Shown here: piece by piece, positions 12,249-32,435 of the stretch
Numbering within the stretch: position 1 is the first letter of the stretch
How the letters are laid out: every line of letters begins with the position of its first letter
Source of the DNA: Ephydatia muelleri
Taxonomy: Eukaryota; Porifera; Demospongiae; Spongillida; Spongillidae
DNA length: 64,000 nt
Direction of reading: 5' to 3'
Assembly: GCA_013339895.1 (NCBI GenBank)
Contig: JABACO010000011.1
Location: 1,764,042-1,828,041 of the forward strand
The notes under the pieces: model-generated
What the model saw: only the letters and a program-made list of their open reading frames with translations
Database searches by the model: none
Told to the model about the DNA's origin: nothing
Position numbers and translations under genes: made by a program

Positions 12249-12599
12249 CACTCCTCTCCTCCCCTTCTCCCTCTCCTTCCCTCCTCTCCCTCCCTCTCTC
12301 ACCTGAAGGGGAAGGTGTTGCAGCAATACTACTGGGAACAACACTTCCACTTTCAACTTCCTGACGAACAACAGAAGTATTGCTGTTGGTCCCAGTTCCA
12401 TTCCCAGTCTTGGCGGTGGTTCCAGAACTGGTATTGCCAGGAGGGAATGTCGGTGGCACGGGTGTCTGGGGAAGAGGGGCCAGTACTGTGGTCAGTGGCC
12501 CCACAATGCTGACGACCGAGCTGTTTCCTGCCAAAGAGGGTGTGGGCTGAGGGAGCGTGTCCATTTGCGAGGAATGCGAATGGAGTGAAGTGGAGGCAG

Positions 12600-19945
<7,346 letters not shown>

Positions 19946-20569
19946 TGTGAAAAGATCAGCTCCCCGTTTTTGAACTGAAGAACGTTGAGATAGCGTCTAC
20001 GAGTACGTGTTGACGGAAACGAAGATAATGAGAGGCGTGCCCCCAGATTTGTCATGACGTGCCGTATGATTAAATGGACACTATTGTTTGTTTCACTTAT
20101 AACACAATGAAGTACAGTTCAGTTCTATCAGCTCTTCTTTTTTCTTCCGTAAGGGGATATTTATACGTGGTGTGGCAGAGTATTGTCCCCATTGTGGGAT
20201 GCCCTCGACATGCCGTTAAAAATGGAATGTGGCTTTGGACTTGCTGCTTAACAAGAATAACAATGTTTTACACTGGTAGTCTAAAGCCCATGATGTTAAG
20301 TAATTTCTATCAGTGGGATTTACACAACAGACCCACTGCTTTTAGGTCACTGAGTATGCATCCCACCAAGCTGTGCTTCGGAGCAGGAAATTCTATATTC
20401 ATGTGTATGTATATGCATATGATGTGTTGTGCTACTGTAAATCTGGTTAGACATGCATTATATTTATACTCTTAATTGCTCTGTTTGTGTGGTGGTTTTT
20501 TGCAGGCTAGTCCACCACATAGTACCGTGCAGCTCTTCAGTTGTATGACTAAGATGTACGCAGGTGCTT

Positions 20570-21170
20570 CTCTTCCTACAGAGCTGTGGACACTTCAGAT
20601 GTAGCCTGGAGAAAGTCTATGTTAGGCCTTCGTAAGGAGGTTTTGGTCTTCATCAACATGCACCTACAGACATATAGCCTTGGCTCCCAGTCCAATCGCC
20701 AACTCTGTTCTGCAGTTGCAGATTTTATTTCTTCTGTACTAACAGATGAGGCGTTGCAGACTGAGGCTCCTCTCTCTGTCCTTACAGTCCTCCCCCAAAT
20801 CAGAGCAATTTGGACATTCAAGTGTTTAATTTGCTCTTGGCTATCAGTGATGGTGATGGTCTGCCTGTAAGTATGTGGTGGGCAGGCACAACAAGCTTCT
20901 TGATGTGCTAGCCGAAACATGCCGTTGGGCCCATCTTAGTGTGGAAGCAGGTAGTGACCTAACCTTTGACCACAGCCACCACCCTGCTGACCTCTTGGCA
21001 ACCAGCTGGGCTACAGTTAGAACAACTGACCTCATGGTCACCCTGCTGACCTCTTGGCAACCAACTGTGCTACAGTCAGAACAGCGACCTTTGATAACTC
21101 AGTAGTGACCTCTCTGCTCAATACACTTGCCCTAATGGGAATGAGAGTGTCTTGACAATAAGCTCAGACT
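20570..21170 (+). pseudogene. Non-LTR retroelement fragment, C-terminal region (copy 3)
   Basis: Blocks match the family at 290-3790: VDTSDVAWRKS, GSQSNRQLCSAVADFISSV, then GRHNKLLDVLAETCRWAH and LTFDHSHHPADLLA. The last is the nuclease-like D-H-x-H-x-P-A-D block. Within it, caccctgctgacctcttggc is duplicated about 56 bp apart (20980-21090). Frames change between blocks and stops occur, so it is inactive. Confidence 0.7.
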
Positions 21171-21179
21171 ACTGGCCTC

Positions 21180-23170
21180 AGTTAGTCTTGTAGGTCCCAG
21201 ACCCAACTGACATGGCTGTATTGAAGTTAACGCCTGCTTCTGGTAAGGTCTAAGTTTAAATGTTGCCTGCATCTTCATGGCTGCATGTACCATATCAATG
21301 AAGAATATCCCTTTATTGTTCAAGCTATAAATAAATAAAAAGCCTTTTGTCAAGAAGCATTAAAACATCAATTACTGTTTTCTTTGTTGCTGATGGTAGT
21401 TTCAACAGACCTCCATCCCTCTCACACAGGCTCCAAAAAGGCCACCCTCACCCTCCTTAAGCACAAGTCACACACAGACTGTGTCACTCTTGAATGCAAT
21501 TTGCACACAGACATATTGAGCGTACATGTAGGTAGCAGGAAGACAACCCTTATGTTGCATCCTTTTAATAAGACCTGGGGAACAATTATTCTTAACAGAC
21601 TAGATCTTTTCAAAATGTAATTTGATAGATGTGCATGCAAAGAAGGATGAAATTAAAATGAAAACTTGTCGAGAGGTAAGCTAAAAGACACTCTTGTAGC
21701 AGGAGCTAAAGGAAGGGAAACAACTGAAGAGCAGCATTAGGTGTGACAGTGTGCTGCACCCTATGCTCAAGAGCAGGGATGCAACTTGTGACGGTGGTCT
21801 CTGCAAACCTGTGTTTAACAGCTGTGAGTCAAGAGTGAGCAATCATTAATGCATGCATTACTTCTTGTTCATATTTTTCTTTCATACACTGTATGACGAC
21901 TGTGCATCTACAAGTCTTGCATAACCAATGCTATGCTGCAGCTTCCATTCAGTAGCACTCCCGCAGAAAGGCATGTTCTTGGATCTCTTGCTAGTCAAAG
22001 ACTGCCATCATTAAGAGTAATACTAACATTGAATTGCTTAAAATATGGCACTTGATCATTGCATCTTAGTCTCAGCATAGAGGGTGCTTAAAATTCTCCC
22101 ATTCACGATAATAATCTTACAGACTGGGCTCTTCAAATTTAGGTTCAAAAGAGATACTCCTAAGACAACAGTTTTAACCAGATAGGAGAAATACTTTATT
22201 GAACAATACGTACCATGTTGGAACCATGCATGGGGGGAGTAGTCATCACTTGTACTCTGGTTGCTAATGAAAGTGTTGGAAGTTGTCAAACAGACGGAAG
22301 GAAGGAGGTTGCACTGTTGTCTTCCATTCATCATGCAGGCTCACAAAAGGACGAATCACAAAGTTGCTGCCTGGGCCACATGAATTGCACAATTTGCATC
22401 ATCTCTTGGTGTCATTGGACTGCTTCTTATGGTACAGGGATGGATCAAAGGTGGCAATAATTTTTCTATTTGTGCCATCCGAGGCAAAGAATTAACAGTC
22501 TGAGCATACAGTGTGCATGATGCTATATCTTGCAAATGCAATCCATGAGTTGAAGTTGAAGTGGTGCATATATGCATGTACCGAATGCTATAATTTTCCT
22601 TGAGTACAGCATGAACATTTGTAGTGTTAAGTGCAATGTGCTGTCTTCTCATTCCATGAACTGCAGATAAGAATAATCAAGAAAGAGGAAATCCTGAGTG
22701 CAATGTTCAACTGTTCAAAGCTTGATAAGTTCAACCGCTCTAGCCAGCATCCTCAAAACACAGCCAATATGTCACTATGACAATGACGGCCTGATTAGCC
22801 TGTACCACAGATCATGTCTTGTGACTCCCATCATGCAACATGCATTTTGAAAACAACGGTTAATTCTAGATACTTACCACCCTGATGCAAAATGAATAAA
22901 CGTGTCCCTGATATTCAAAGTTCACAGACTCTGAACGATTGAAAATACCCTTCAGTTAAACCCACTGAGCATAGATTATGCACCAAAATAATGTGGGCGA
23001 ACTTTCCAAGCATCTTCTAAGTCTTGATAAACAAAAAAGTGTGATATTAAAAAGGAAAAACGGATCAGAAAGAGAAGGAAATGGAATTCGGGAAGGGAAG
23101 TATGCAGATGAGAGCAAGTCAGTGAACATGGCAGTTGCCAGACGGAGTCCAATAGGATAACAGTAAAATA
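21180..23170. other. Intergenic, AT-rich, no recognised gene
   Basis: Short open frames here lack recognisable domains. A weak copy of the dispersed repeat described at 14734 lies near 22700-22850. Confidence 0.5.
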
Positions 23171-23171
23171 T

Positions 23172-24595
23172 TCAGCTCTCCACAATGGTGAGGTAGGAGG
23201 AGTACAGTTCTTGGCCACTCTGGATATCTGCAGTTGCAATGAGCCCAACCATTCTAAGTGCACTGTGTAGGGAAGTGAGAGTGAGTGACTGTGTGTTGTG
23301 CACATTGGTGCATACATTCATGCGTCCATATTTGCACGCATGCAACAAAAGTGCATATGTGCACACAGTACACTATGTGTGCTTAATTATAACCATACAG
23401 GAGGCAAATAACAGTTGAAAGCTCTATCTGAAAATCTATGAGAGGTGAGATTGAGACCCTGCATTGAATGGGTGGAATTTAATTGGAATATTGGTCTTTG
23501 TTAATGCATATAGTACATGTGGTGTTGACACAAAAAAAAAACACAAGGCAAAAAAATCCCAAGTATCCCATCGAAGTCTCAGCTTTTGTCTGATGAATGG
23601 TAACAGTCAAGCCACACCCAACCTTGTGAATGTATCTACTTTTGGCACATGATTTAATCTGTAAGTTGTGCGAAAATGAAAGCAGGAGGTCAGTTGAGAC
23701 AGAAGTGAGTGATGGAGGGAATTGAGAGGTTGGGGAATGGTCCAGGGAATTGAGAGGTGGGAACTGGTCCAGGGAATTGAGAGGTGGGAACTGGTCCAGG
23801 GAGTTGAGAGGTTGGGAGCTGGTCCAGGGAATTGAAAGGTTGGGAACTGGTCCAGGGAATTGAGAGGTTGGGAGCTGGTCCAGGGAATTGAGAGGTTGGG
23901 AACTAGTCAAGGGAATTGAGAGGTTGGGAACTGGTCCAGGGAATTGAGAGGTTGGGAACTGGTCCAGGGAATTGAGAGGTTGGGAGGTTCACAACCGGAA
24001 AAAGGGCATTGAGAAGTTGGTCTGAACACTCAATAGAACAGTTTCAACAGATTTGGTTATTAATGGGATTGGAACATCAGGGTGTGGCCTCCATATGAAG
24101 GAACATCAGGGTGTGGCCTCCATATGAAGGAACATCAGGGTGTTGGCCTCCATATGAAGGAACATCAGGGTGTGGCCTCCATATGAAGGAACATCAGGGT
24201 GTGGCCTCCATATGAAGGGTGTTGGCCTCCATATGAAGGAACATCAGGGTGTTGGCCTCCATATGAAGGAACATCAGGGTGTTGGCCTCCATATGAAGGA
24301 ACATCAGGGTGTGGCCTCCATATGAAGGAACATCAGGGTGTTGGCCTCCATATGAAGGAACATCAGGGTGTTGGCCTCCATATGAAGGAACGGGAACAGG
24401 AACAAAGGTTTGGCCTCTGTGCCTACAGTTTGGCATGTATATGAAAAAGGTATTTTGTTTGAACAGGATGTCATGACTATCACCGGTTGTTTAATAAAAT
24501 GCACGTACATGTAAGCATGATCAAATGCCACTTTATACTCCTCTCATGCCATTTATGCATTTAAAAACACACTTATGTGTCATCCATTCATGTGT

Positions 24596-24638
<43 letters not shown>

Positions 24639-26571
24639 ACATGCGTGCTTAAACATGCATGTCCACATTGTCACATCTGTGGAGTACTTTTTGGCATCCA
24701 TGTTGAGGTTGTAATACACGTTGGGTATGAACCTCCTCCACTCCAAGGGCACGTCTGGTGGGAGGTCTACCTCCACGTAATCCACATTGGCTGCATTCTC
24801 TATAGGATACAATAGAGAGTAAAAATGCAGCCTGGATCAGTTCTGTAGAACCAGTTCTGTATCAGTCCTGTGTCATCCTTGCTGTGTCTCTGAGCCATGG
24901 GCGGGCCACAATGGGACACAGCTTAAAGAGCTCCCTCCTTACCTCTGGTGTGATTGTTGACCCACTGTCCAACAGCCAATGGATTTATCCTTTTGGTCTT
25001 CAACCAAGTGATGTCACATGACATGAATGGACCAACCACATCACGGAAAGCACAAGATCTGCAATTCAGTACACATCAAAGCTTCACAAGTCACCCGATC
25101 TCCTTATCATGATGCCACATGAACCATTTCTTGAACACTACCATCTCCTACCGACCAATCCCAAATCACTTACTCACTTTCCCCTTTTCTCTCCACACCC
25201 CTTTCATTTCATACCCATAACTGCCACAAGTAGCCAAACCCTGCCCTTCTCAGAACACACAGCTGGATGCCAGATCCTACTGAACACCTATGCCAATCCA
25301 ATTCCAATTGGCAGTTGTATGTCTTCTTTTATATATCCCTCCTTCCAAAATGTCCAGCTCACTTCCTCACTCTAAGACACCTGCTCATCGTCTAGGGTAT
25401 TAACTATTTACTTGAAGATCACCATGGAGATGCCTCTGTTCTTTCCATCAACGAGAACACCATCGAGGCAGCGAAGGATGTAGGAGTTTCTCAGGGACTG
25501 CAGGAGGATGGGCTCAAAGGGCAGGTACACAGTGCCTGGAGGAAATGCAGCGGGCAGGTAGGTTTAGAACATTGGAAGTGTGCAGCATGCTGCGAAAGCA
25601 GGGGCAAACCAATAGAGAGCACTACAACTACTGTTACAGAGATGGTCACTCAGGTGCAATTGGCTAACACAAAATGAAGCCCCGTTACTGGACCATGACC
25701 AATCAAATGTTGTTGTTGAAACATGCATGCTGATGCTACACAGTTGCTACAACACAGGGTTAAATGGGCTGTATTTGGAATTCGCTCAGTGCATGGGTAC
25801 CTGGACAAGCACATGTGCGTGGAGCCTGAGAAAGCATGCACATATGCACATGCACACATACGTGCACATCCACATGCATTTATGTATATATGTATATCGG
25901 ATTGTTGCAGCGAAAAGAGAAGTAATGTATGTTTTTCAATATTTCAATTAAAAAATACATATTCTAGAAGTCTGAAATTATGTCCTCTACACGATGATTC
26001 TTACGCACTACACTGAGAATCAGAGTATCTGTCACGGAGTTGACAGGTACCATTTATTCAATTAGCCAGACATTCCAGTACGTTTCCGTTGCTTGCACTG
26101 GAAAGTTGCAGAAATATACGTTAGGCCCCCTTTTTGTGGTAATGATCTCATAAATATATACATGTACGTGAAGACTGTTCACATGTACACATACAGATGT
26201 TCAGTTATGCATTGCACGGAGTCTCATGGCGCAGATTGTACTTCATTGTCACACAGGCACAGTGCACTCACAACCACACTATTGCACATAAGACACACAC
26301 ACACAAGGATACTGTCATGGCACACACGATCGCAGATCGCAAGCCACCAAAACGCAACACAGTAAGCGTGACCTGTTACACCTGATGCTCTCAAGTTAGT
26401 AAACGTTGCGTCTTCAGCAAAAATCAGACAGGCGCACAGACATACCGCCCTTCCAAAATTAACCAAGCCCATCCCATGACTAAGATTCTATACACAATGT
26501 ATCATCAAAACCGAGCACAAGCAACATGCTTCTGGTTGCACACACACGTACAAGTGTAGACGTCTGTACAC

Positions 26572-26622
<51 letters not shown>

Positions 26623-27068
26623 CACACACACATATGCACACACATAAACACGCACAATAGCATGCAAATACATCACGCATATGCAAAATACCCTACATAG
26701 TATGCACATACCACACAGACACACACCCCCCCACACACACACACACCTCACCAGCCTCACCAGGGTACAGTGCCACCAGTTGTCCCTTCCTCACACAGCC
26801 TCTCTCCACAAACACCCCCACCCCTCCACCAGTGAGCCTGCTGGGCCCAAGTACCAGGGAGAACCCAAACAGCTCAAGAACAGCATCGGAGGCCTGCTTG
26901 GAAAGAGCGTTCAATCGTTCAGGGGACCGGCCGCGAAGCAGTGTGTGGTAGTCACGAGGAGACAGGGGAGGTACGGAGTCATGCAGTGCCTCCAGCAGAT
27001 CCCTCAGCTGAGACGAGGAGGCAGCGAGCTTGTCCTGACTGGACTCCTGGGTGACCTTCTGAACGTTC
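23172..27068 (-). CDS. SETD9: SETD9-like SET-domain protein (N-terminal exon not found)
   Basis: Five minus-strand exons join in one frame: 27068-26761, 25535-25412, 25058-24943, 24799-24688 and 23262-23172 (stop TGA at 23172-23174). All are flanked by GT-AG. Order and motifs follow vertebrate SETD9: a helical N-terminal part, GGVGVFVERGCVRKGQLVALYPG, GTVYLPFEPILLQSLRN, RCLDGVLVDGKNRGIS, INPLAVGQWVNNHT (the SET Asn-rich pocket), VEVDLP...PNVYYNL, then the closing SGQELYSSYLTIVES with the terminal SET Tyr. SET proteins transfer methyl groups from S-adenosylmethionine to lysine. The substrate of this family is not something I can infer. The fourth exon's donor (AAAAA|GTACTC) is weak but keeps the frame. 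The starting Met must lie upstream of 27068 and was not identified. Confidence 0.85.
23700..23990. repeat. 28-bp minisatellite in SETD9-like intron
   Basis: About ten units of ggtccagggaattgagaggt plus tgggaact, with small variants (gttggga/gtggga, attgaaagg). Confidence 0.93.
24070..24395. repeat. 31-33-bp minisatellite in SETD9-like intron
   Basis: About ten units of aggaacatcagggtgt(t)gg plus cctccatatga. One unit is shortened near 24215. It is adjacent to, but unrelated in sequence to, the 28-bp array. Confidence 0.93.
24592..24636. repeat. (GT)n microsatellite
   Basis: Short GT run in the SETD9-like intron just 3' of the exon ending at 24688. Confidence 0.95.
26570..26632. repeat. (CA)n microsatellite
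   Basis: CA run in the first identified intron of the SETD9-like gene. Confidence 0.95.
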
Positions 27069-27782
27069 CTGTGGGAAAAAATTGACTTGGGCGGCGCATA
27101 TCAGTCTGGTTTACATGCACCCTGTGGCACTGTCAATTGTATTCCAATTATGAAAGAGCGGGGTGCTAACACCGCAAAGCAACACCACGGGCGCATTTTC
27201 AAAGCGTCCCTCTGGGGAGAAAGCTGACGCCTCACTCGTGCGCAAATCTGATACTGTGGTGTTAAACCTCTGGTTAAAGACTGTTATACAAATATTTAAC
27301 AAGTGCGGGTGTGTGAGAACTCAACGTTGGCTTAGCTGTGCGAGAATTTGCTCGCATGAACTACGTGACGTGCCTTGTGGACCAGTTGAGAGCCAGCCAT
27401 AAGGTGCACCGATGCTTGTAGTTGTTCCATACCCTGCTCATCACATAAGTGTTTGCCCACCACGATTATTAAAAGGTGCGTTATTAAATAAAGGTATTCT
27501 GAAATATAGTGTTGCAATTGTGAATTGCAGATGAACTGACGACGCGAGAAGAACTGAAATTGCAAAATATTACCTCAAGCAGTGAGTATCCAGGCTGCAG
27601 TGTATTGAAACCATTATCTTATTCACAGTCGTACGTCATGTATGCCTCCAAAACAGCAAACTGAAGTTTTGTGTGTGCTTGTGTTGTGTTGTGTGTGGTG
27701 TATCATGTTTTTTCTTGTGTGTGCGTGTGCTTGTGTGTGTATGTGTGTGTGTGTGTGTGTGTGTGTTTGTGTGTGAAAAGGA

Positions 27783-30309
27783 ATGTTTGGAAACTTCCAG
27801 TGTCTTCTCATCATTTGCGCATGCACCGCTCTACCCGCGGGAAGCAAGGTCCTCTATGGAGCGCCTCCCGATGCGAGAATCAAAGGCTCCTATTTCGTGC
27901 GTTCTCGTCCTTCGGTGACATGGGACGAAATGGAGTCCCTTATCGCTGCTCTTCGCCAGAAGCACGACAATGCCAGTCTCCCTATGTTTACGGCGCAGGT
28001 GACTGGTAAAGCAAAGAATATTGCCCACGGATTTTCTGCAAAGCTATCTGAAGAAGCCTTAAAGGAGGTTAGCACATACGTTTAAAGGTTCCTCTCCTTC
28101 ATCTCCCCCCTCCTCCCCGCAACAATTTGTCCCTCTTTTTTTTTGTTGTTACCCTTTTATTTATTCTCTTCACTTTTAAATTACTGCCACAATCAACACG
28201 CAATATCAGTCTTGCGAGGGAACCTATAGCGAAAGCCCGTATTGCTAAATAGCTGCGCCTTCTGCACGGAATATGGAGCTTGTGGTCATGGGAATAGCAC
28301 TCATGGTGTGACCAATTCCTCTTAGCTAGAACTGCTCCGCTCTCTGTTGCTGTAGTTGCCAATGGCAGGAGCATTTGTTATATTATATGTGTTTGGAAAA
28401 ACATATGTTTCTAGTTCTGATGGCTTTTTATTTTTATTAAATCATAAAGAGAAGCATGGCATGATTGTAATTGCTACTTGTTATGTATGTTAAACATAGC
28501 TTTTTCTTTTCTCCACACTACCACAATGGGGAAGTATATGACTTCCTAGTGTCATGCCTTATGCGAAGCGAATTAAGTATGGCATCATTTAAACAAAAAC
28601 GTTTTAGCTGAGTTGCTTTGATTCATTAATCTAATATGAAAAGGATAAGCATTTATGTTGAAATGTTATTTTATACAATTAATTGTGAATTTATTGTGCA
28701 CGGCTGAATGACAGATTAATGCAGATTATACTCACAGTCCATCATTTGAGCATATCAATAAATAAAAAATACTCATACTGATTGTAATAATGAACGGCAT
28801 TCAGCATTCTCTATTGGTGTTGATGTTGGCTGCATTTTATAAATGCAGCTACTGAAGCTAATAAACACTCATTGTTTGCATTTACATCATAATTAGTCAG
28901 TAACTCATAATTGCAAGACCCTACACATATCAGTGTGGAATAATGTAAGTTTTCATTATGTAATAGCCAACTGCAAATGGCTGGTAATGCGCTTGTAAAA
29001 TTTCTACTACTCTTGTTGTAAATTTAGTATCTGCATGGTGATTTTCATTAGTGTACCATGCATGCAGCCATGTAATTACTTACATGTAATGTACTCTGCC
29101 ATTCTTTGTGTCTGCATGGTGTGATTATCGCTGTCTAGAATAGCTAGCTTGACTACTCAAGTGCACACATTACAATAAACAAATCAATTGGCTAAATGTG
29201 GTATATGGTGGTCTAGTTATGCATTAAATTATTGAATGAAAAGAAACACACAGCGGGTGTTCAAGTTGCTGCTGCCAGTCTCCCTTACCCATGTGGTGCG
29301 TGTTGCGTTGAATCAAATTTCATTGCAGGTGTTGCAGCATAAAGCTGTGCAGTTCGTGGAGGAAGATCACGTGGTGTCAGTAGGGGACGCGGTGTCCTGG
29401 GGACTGGCTCGCATCGCGCAGACGTACAATGCGCAAGACCTGCTCACCCAGACCCGCTACACCCCTCCGTGCAACCTCACCGGGCGCGGGGTCGACGTGT
29501 ACGTGCTCGACTCCGGAATCAGGGCGACTCACTATGAGTTCGAGGGTCGCGCCACGCTCCTTCCGGACTGCGACGTGGCCGACGTGTTTTACGGAGAGCG
29601 CCAGAACGGAAGCGACTGCACGGGACACGGGACCCACGTCGCCGCTACGATCGGCGGGAGGACGGCAGGAGTCGCGCCGGGCGTCAACCTCTTCTCGGTG
29701 CGGGTGGTGAACTGCCAGAACCAGGGGTCGTGGAACGCCGTCGTCCAAGGTCTGGAGTGCGCCTTCCAGCACATCAGCCAGCGCAACCGGACCGCAATCA
29801 TCAACATGTCCATTCAAGGGGAGAAGAGTCGGATCTTGCAGAGGGCCGTCAAGAAACTGCTGCGAACCGGCAGCGTCGTCGTGACGATCGGGGGGAACAA
29901 TGTCTCGCGGAGTCAGGACGCTTGCAGTGTCTCTCCGGCGTCTATCGCAGGGGTCGTCACCGTCGCCGGGTCGACGTTGACCAACGAGGCGTTTAACCTC
30001 ACCAACACTGGCCGCTGCGTCGATCTGCTGGCGCCCGGCAAGGACATCGTAAGTGCGGCGCTCACGTGCGATTATTGCTACGCCGCGAAGAGCGGTTCAT
30101 CCATGGCAGCGCCTCACGTGAGCGGAGCCCTCGCTCTCTTGCAGGAGAAGTGCTCGGGCTTGCCCTTCTGGAAAGCCCGTCGCCATCTTTTGTCCGATAT
30201 GGTTCTCGTCGACGCGTTGGACATGCGCCCTATCTCGAGCAGGTTGAGATCGCAGACGCCCAATTTGTTACTTCACGTCGGGGATCAGATGTGTTCGCTG
30301 CAATGCTGA
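27783..30309 (+). CDS. Secreted proteinase K-like subtilisin serine protease (S8), two exons
   Basis: Model: 27783-28067 joined to 29329-30309, phase 0, giving 421 residues. The start follows from the signal peptide MFGNFQCLLIICACTALPAG. Residues about 35-115 are an I9-type inhibitor propeptide (YFVRSRPSVTWDEMESLI; HGFSAKLSEEALKE | VLQHKAVQFVEEDHVV), with the intron inside it. The S8 catalytic domain shows Asp156 (VDVYVLDSG), His195 (CTGHGTHVAA), an oxyanion Asn near 285 (TIGGNN) and Ser353 (SGSSMAAPHVSG, where GTSMATPHV is usual). All three catalytic residues are present. It should be secreted as a zymogen that cleaves its own propeptide. Several NxS/T sites and paired cysteines fit an extracellular enzyme. 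The 981-bp second exon is markedly GC-rich against AT-rich flanks. No frameshifts were seen. Confidence 0.93.
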
Positions 30310-30635
30310 GACTTCATTAATCATGGCCCAATTCAGCTATTTATATACACCCTGTACGCATCAATATATGTCCACGCACATGTCAGTATAATCAATGCAC
30401 ACGTGCACTCGAAAGATTTACTTTGCTCACGTCTAGCTTTATGCGGCCCATGCCTAATGTAATATGTAAGAGAGAATAGGTCCAATTATTTACTATACTT
30501 GAAATGTTGTGTCAATCTGCTGTGTGATTAATGTAAAGGGACCTCGCATGCCTTGGACTATTGAATCAGATTGTCTGTGGTCGTAATGATCTGCCTGTCC
30601 ATTCCATTTGTGACATTTTATTTATCATTGTGTAA
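30310..30635. other. 3' flank of the protease gene
   Basis: AT-rich and non-coding. No clear polyadenylation signal stands out. Confidence 0.4.
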
Positions 30636-30643
30636 GTCCTATC

Positions 30644-31832
30644 GAGGGTTTGTAACCGGTTATCAGGTTATTCGGGTTATTCGGATATTCGCAAAAACCT
30701 ATCCGTTCGAATAACAACTTAGCATTACTCGGAAAAATCGATTAGTGAACTTTATCTATTCGAAATAACCGGTTTATGTTTCTCCATTTCGGAGGTACTT
30801 AGGTATTCGTCGTCAGCATCGACAATTCGCCCATTATTCGAATGCCTTTTTATACCAATATCCGGATATGATTTTCAATTGAGTATTTCATATATATAAT
30901 AACATACGTCACTGTTGTTTTTACTATTTATACATACATGCGGAAGCAATTAATAATTTGATAGGTATTGAGTAAATCGATAGCAATATAAAATAATTAA
31001 TGTGCATCAATTGGGGTTACAAAATATACAGCGTGTACTAGCTCAATGCTTTTATCGTCGTCTTCAAGTAAGTAACTAAGTTCATTAGTATATGCCACGA
31101 GTTGTGGTTATATGTAGTAGCAATAAATTTATGTACCAGTACTAGAATTGCATTGTTTTATTGTACAGTGGTAGCCTAGGCCTATACGAAGTGAACATAT
31201 CTGAGTATTGTGCTAGCGAGTGAAATAGAATGACAGCCACTTCAAGTAAGTATGCGCGCTCTGTTTGAGTATGTATAGGAATTGGAGAGCATTACGCAAT
31301 TGTACTGATGGGAAATTTCATATGCATTTAGCGAGAACATGAATGGAGTGTTGTTGGATGATTGTAAGTGGAGTACGTGATTGTAGGTGATGTGGGGTGG
31401 GTTTTTAATGGTGATGTCTGGTCTCAGTGGTTAGTGTTGGATGGTTAGGTTTACATTACTATTGATATGTACAAGTGCATGGTAAAGATTTACAATTTAT
31501 TAAACTGTATTTGGCAAACACATGCTACTGTAGACCTTTGTGTCTCTGTGTTTTCAACTGACATGCATAGCTCTTGTTTGGGTGCAAGACCAGGTGGATT
31601 CTGTGCAGACATAAATTACATTCTCAGTGTGCACTCCACAAGCACCATAACCTGAATAACCTAGGTATTCAGCAGGAAATTTGGCAAAACCTATTCTGAA
31701 AAATCGATTTTGTTTTTTAATCTATTCGGAAAAATCGATTTTCAGATCCACAAAAACCTGAAAAATCGATTAGTGTTTTAAAAGTATTCGGAAAAATCAA
31801 TTTTCATTATGCAGGGGAGGTTACACACCCTA
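30644..31832. mobile_element. Non-autonomous hAT-like DNA transposon with 8-bp target duplication
   Basis: An exact 8-bp direct repeat gtcctatc flanks the element (30636-30643 and 31833-31840). The left end is gagggtttgtaacc. The right end read inward is tagggtgtgtaacc, so the ends are inverted repeats. An 8-bp duplication with (T/C)AGGG-type ends is the hAT signature. The interior (1.19 kb) repeats attcggaaaaatcgatttt motifs near both ends and has no transposase. Confidence 0.82.
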
Positions 31833-32276
31833 GTCCTATCCACTTGACGACCACAGAGCACACTTCCAGAAACCTCTCCTTGTTATTAAAATTGCTGTCG
31901 TTGAGGTGCCAGGCACCTTTGCACATTGATGGTCATCCTGTTGGACTCCTGCTTCCTCTTAATGTCTTAAACCAACCCTCAGCATATCTGAAATTGGTGA
32001 GCATGGCACCTAAGCTCATTGGGGATAACATAGTTTTCAATCCTTCTTAACATCCATAAAATTGCCCATGCCATATGTGCCTTTGGTACAGTACTTACAA
32101 TGCAATGGTGTCAGCAATCACAGTGGAAAAATGTGTAACTAATCCAGTTATTGTGACAAGGATGAATTTGTGGATTTAATTTGATTAGAAGTGATTATTA
32201 TGATAATTTACTGTTATTCATTGCTTGGCTGGATATTGCCATAATTTGTTCATCATGGTTAAGCTTTTAATACTCA

Positions 32277-32435
32277 AATTTTTAGAACTAAGCATTGTAG
32301 TTCAACTTCTAAGATCATAAAATAAATGCACAACGTACTAGCAATAATTGTCATACTATGACAATTATTGCTAGTACGTTGTGCATTTATTTTATGATCT
32401 TAGAAGTTGAACTACAATGCTTAGTTCTAAAAATT
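32277..32435. repeat. Perfect palindrome, 79-bp arms around one base
   Basis: Arms 32277-32355 and 32357-32435 appear exactly complementary around C32356 (gcaataattgtcata-c-tatgacaattattgc). The outer ends are aatttttagaacta and its complement. No mismatch was seen by eye. The right edge overlaps the end of the mini-transposon at 32433-33071. Confidence 0.9.

Noticed and set aside
23700..24395. Evenly spaced repeats resembling a CRISPR array
   Set aside because: Units are head-to-tail without unique spacers in a eukaryotic intron. Plain minisatellites.
27332..27400. ATG at about 27401 (minus) as the start of the SETD9-like gene
   Set aside because: The frame hits a stop after 22 codons and lacks similarity to SETD9 N-termini. 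No donor links it to the exon at 27068.
29377..29817. Open frames opposite to and overlapping the subtilase exon
   Set aside because: High GC leaves shadow frames open. The plus-strand frame has all catalytic motifs.
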